A DNA stretch of 64,000 bases, from positions 16,747,001 through 16,811,000 of the forward strand of contig JAEOAD010000048.1 in the NCBI GenBank assembly GCA_036365145.1. The letters are read 5' to 3'. This document shows positions 63,074 through 64,000 of this stretch, in pieces. Numbering within the stretch: position 1 is the stretch's first letter; every line of letters begins with the position of its first letter. The DNA comes from Orientallactaga sibirica. Its lineage: Eukaryota > Chordata > Mammalia > Rodentia > Dipodidae. Below the pieces are notes generated by a model. It searched no databases, was not told the origin of the DNA, and saw only the letters and a program-made list of their open reading frames with translations. Both the position numbers and the translations under genes were made by a program.

Positions 63074-64000
63074 GTTGTTGTTTTTGGTAAGCTCCCTTTG
63101 GGATTCATGAGGGAGGGAAAGGAGTCTGAAAAGGGGGAGGGGCTATCTACCCAACTCTTGCAGTACCCAGGGCTTTCAAGATGTCCTCTCGCTTACACTA
63201 ACTCCCATGTCCCACTGCATCCATCGCAGAAAGAAAGCGCTCAGTGCCCCTCTCTCCTGCAGATGGCGACCTCGCCTCAGCTTCTCCCACTCAGCTCTGA
63301 GCACAGGTTAACAATAAGGAAGGAACCTGAAGCTTGTGCACCATCTTGTTGCTGCTCTGATACCTGGGAGGGAGGGAGTGGCCAGCTCCTCTCCCCAGGT
63401 GGCCTGCTCATCACCCGACAACCTTTCTTGGAAGCGCTGCAGTAGCCCAGGGCTTCAGGGGCTGGACAGATGCTGGTGGGCTTCTGGGATGGGTTGTGTG
63501 CTTGAAGCACTCACAAGCTGGCTTCTGCTCTGCCTGCACCTCACACTCAGTGTGAGGCTCCGTTGCTGAAGACCAAGCTTTCCTCCTTGCTGTGGGGACT
63601 CGCCTGCAGGATCCCTCTGTTACCTGTTGGCCTGGTGGTGGCCTCATGAAACATTCCTCTTTGGCAGGCACCTTGTCTCTCATTCTGGGTGTGGATTTCA
63701 CAGCATCTGCCCCGCACTCAGCATTATTTCAAGGTCAATGTCATTCCTTGTCCTTCACCCAGGGGGAGAGACATTTTTTCTGTCCCGTTTCCCAGTTGCA
63801 GTTCGTTAACTCAGTGTGCCAAAGGACCTAGTTCCCGTTGCCTTTTCTCATTGTACACACATGCTCTGTTGCACACAGGAAGAACAGATGGATCTGGACA
63901 GTTACACGTCCTGCCTGCAGGGGCTCCACTCTGAAGGCCTTCAACTGGGGCGAACTTTCTTTAGCTCTTCTTTCTGACATCGTCCCTCATGGGTCCCAGT
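63073..64000. other. unassigned sequence at the right edge
   Basis: About 930 bases with no recognised repeat. Frames on both strands (62927-63445, 63411-63701) overlap, and none shows a known domain or clean splice context. I do not call an exon. Confidence 0.4.

Noticed and set aside
63411..63701. Possible exon near the right edge
   Set aside because: GC-rich and repeat-poor, but frames overlap on both strands and no conserved motif or clear donor/acceptor pair is visible.

Overview
This window is mammalian, rodent-type genomic DNA with no recognisable host protein-coding exon. It is dominated by interspersed repeats. B1 SINEs, a very abundant tRNA-headed SINE of the B2 superfamily, rodent L1 pieces and MT/ORR1-type MaLR LTRs show that it is a rodent. 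The tRNA-headed SINE has an A-box-like head, a CT-rich body and an AAATAAA-type tail, and it resembles the DIP family of jerboas. A dipodid such as Jaculus is therefore the best guess, from remembered family features rather than a database search. Many of the open reading frames in the window use non-ATG starts, or are translations of SINEs, LTRs or simple repeats.

Layout. 1-5 kb: a possible 3' end of a minus-strand retrocopy, a B1, an antisense L1 ORF1 remnant, a MaLR LTR and a pyrimidine tract. 5-12 kb: layered SINEs, including a MaLR LTR broken by three SINEs, plus L1 3' UTR and MaLR pieces. 12-15 kb: a 400-bp CTTC tract followed by a cluster of X-box, CCAAT and octamer motifs. 15-30 kb: mostly unassigned sequence dotted with SINEs, MIR, L2 and MaLR LTRs. 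One SINE copy carries a short telomere-like TTAGGG run. 30.6-31.4 kb: an 820-bp CTTC/CCTT tract. 35.2-40.6 kb: the most informative locus, described next. 41-49 kb: L1 3' regions and many SINEs. 49.07-49.55 kb: a 15-copy, 32-bp minisatellite. 49.5-64 kb: further SINE, L1, L2 and MaLR layers, then about 0.9 kb of unassigned sequence at the right edge.

The key locus is a young, internally deleted class II (ERVK, IAP-like) endogenous retrovirus at 36535-39789. It has two 330-bp LTRs differing at 7 sites by my hand alignment, a perfect 6-bp target duplication, a tRNA-Phe-type primer binding site, a leader splice donor and a polypurine tract. Inside are a gag start region whose ATG has become GTG, a B1 fragment, an integrase whose D,D-35-E triad is intact, a surface-glycoprotein fragment and a frameshifted transmembrane tail. 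Protease, reverse transcriptase and most of gag are gone. The embedded B1 is far more diverged than the LTRs, so it probably rode along inside an already defective parent element. The provirus lies within an old L1 ORF2 that also received a separate minus-strand L1 3' end (15-bp target duplication) and a DIP SINE (16-bp duplication), which gives a readable order of events.

A second notable signal is a DIP SINE subfamily with a 16-bp tandem duplication that doubles its Pol III B-box-like segment. It is present in six copies here and absent from two close relatives.
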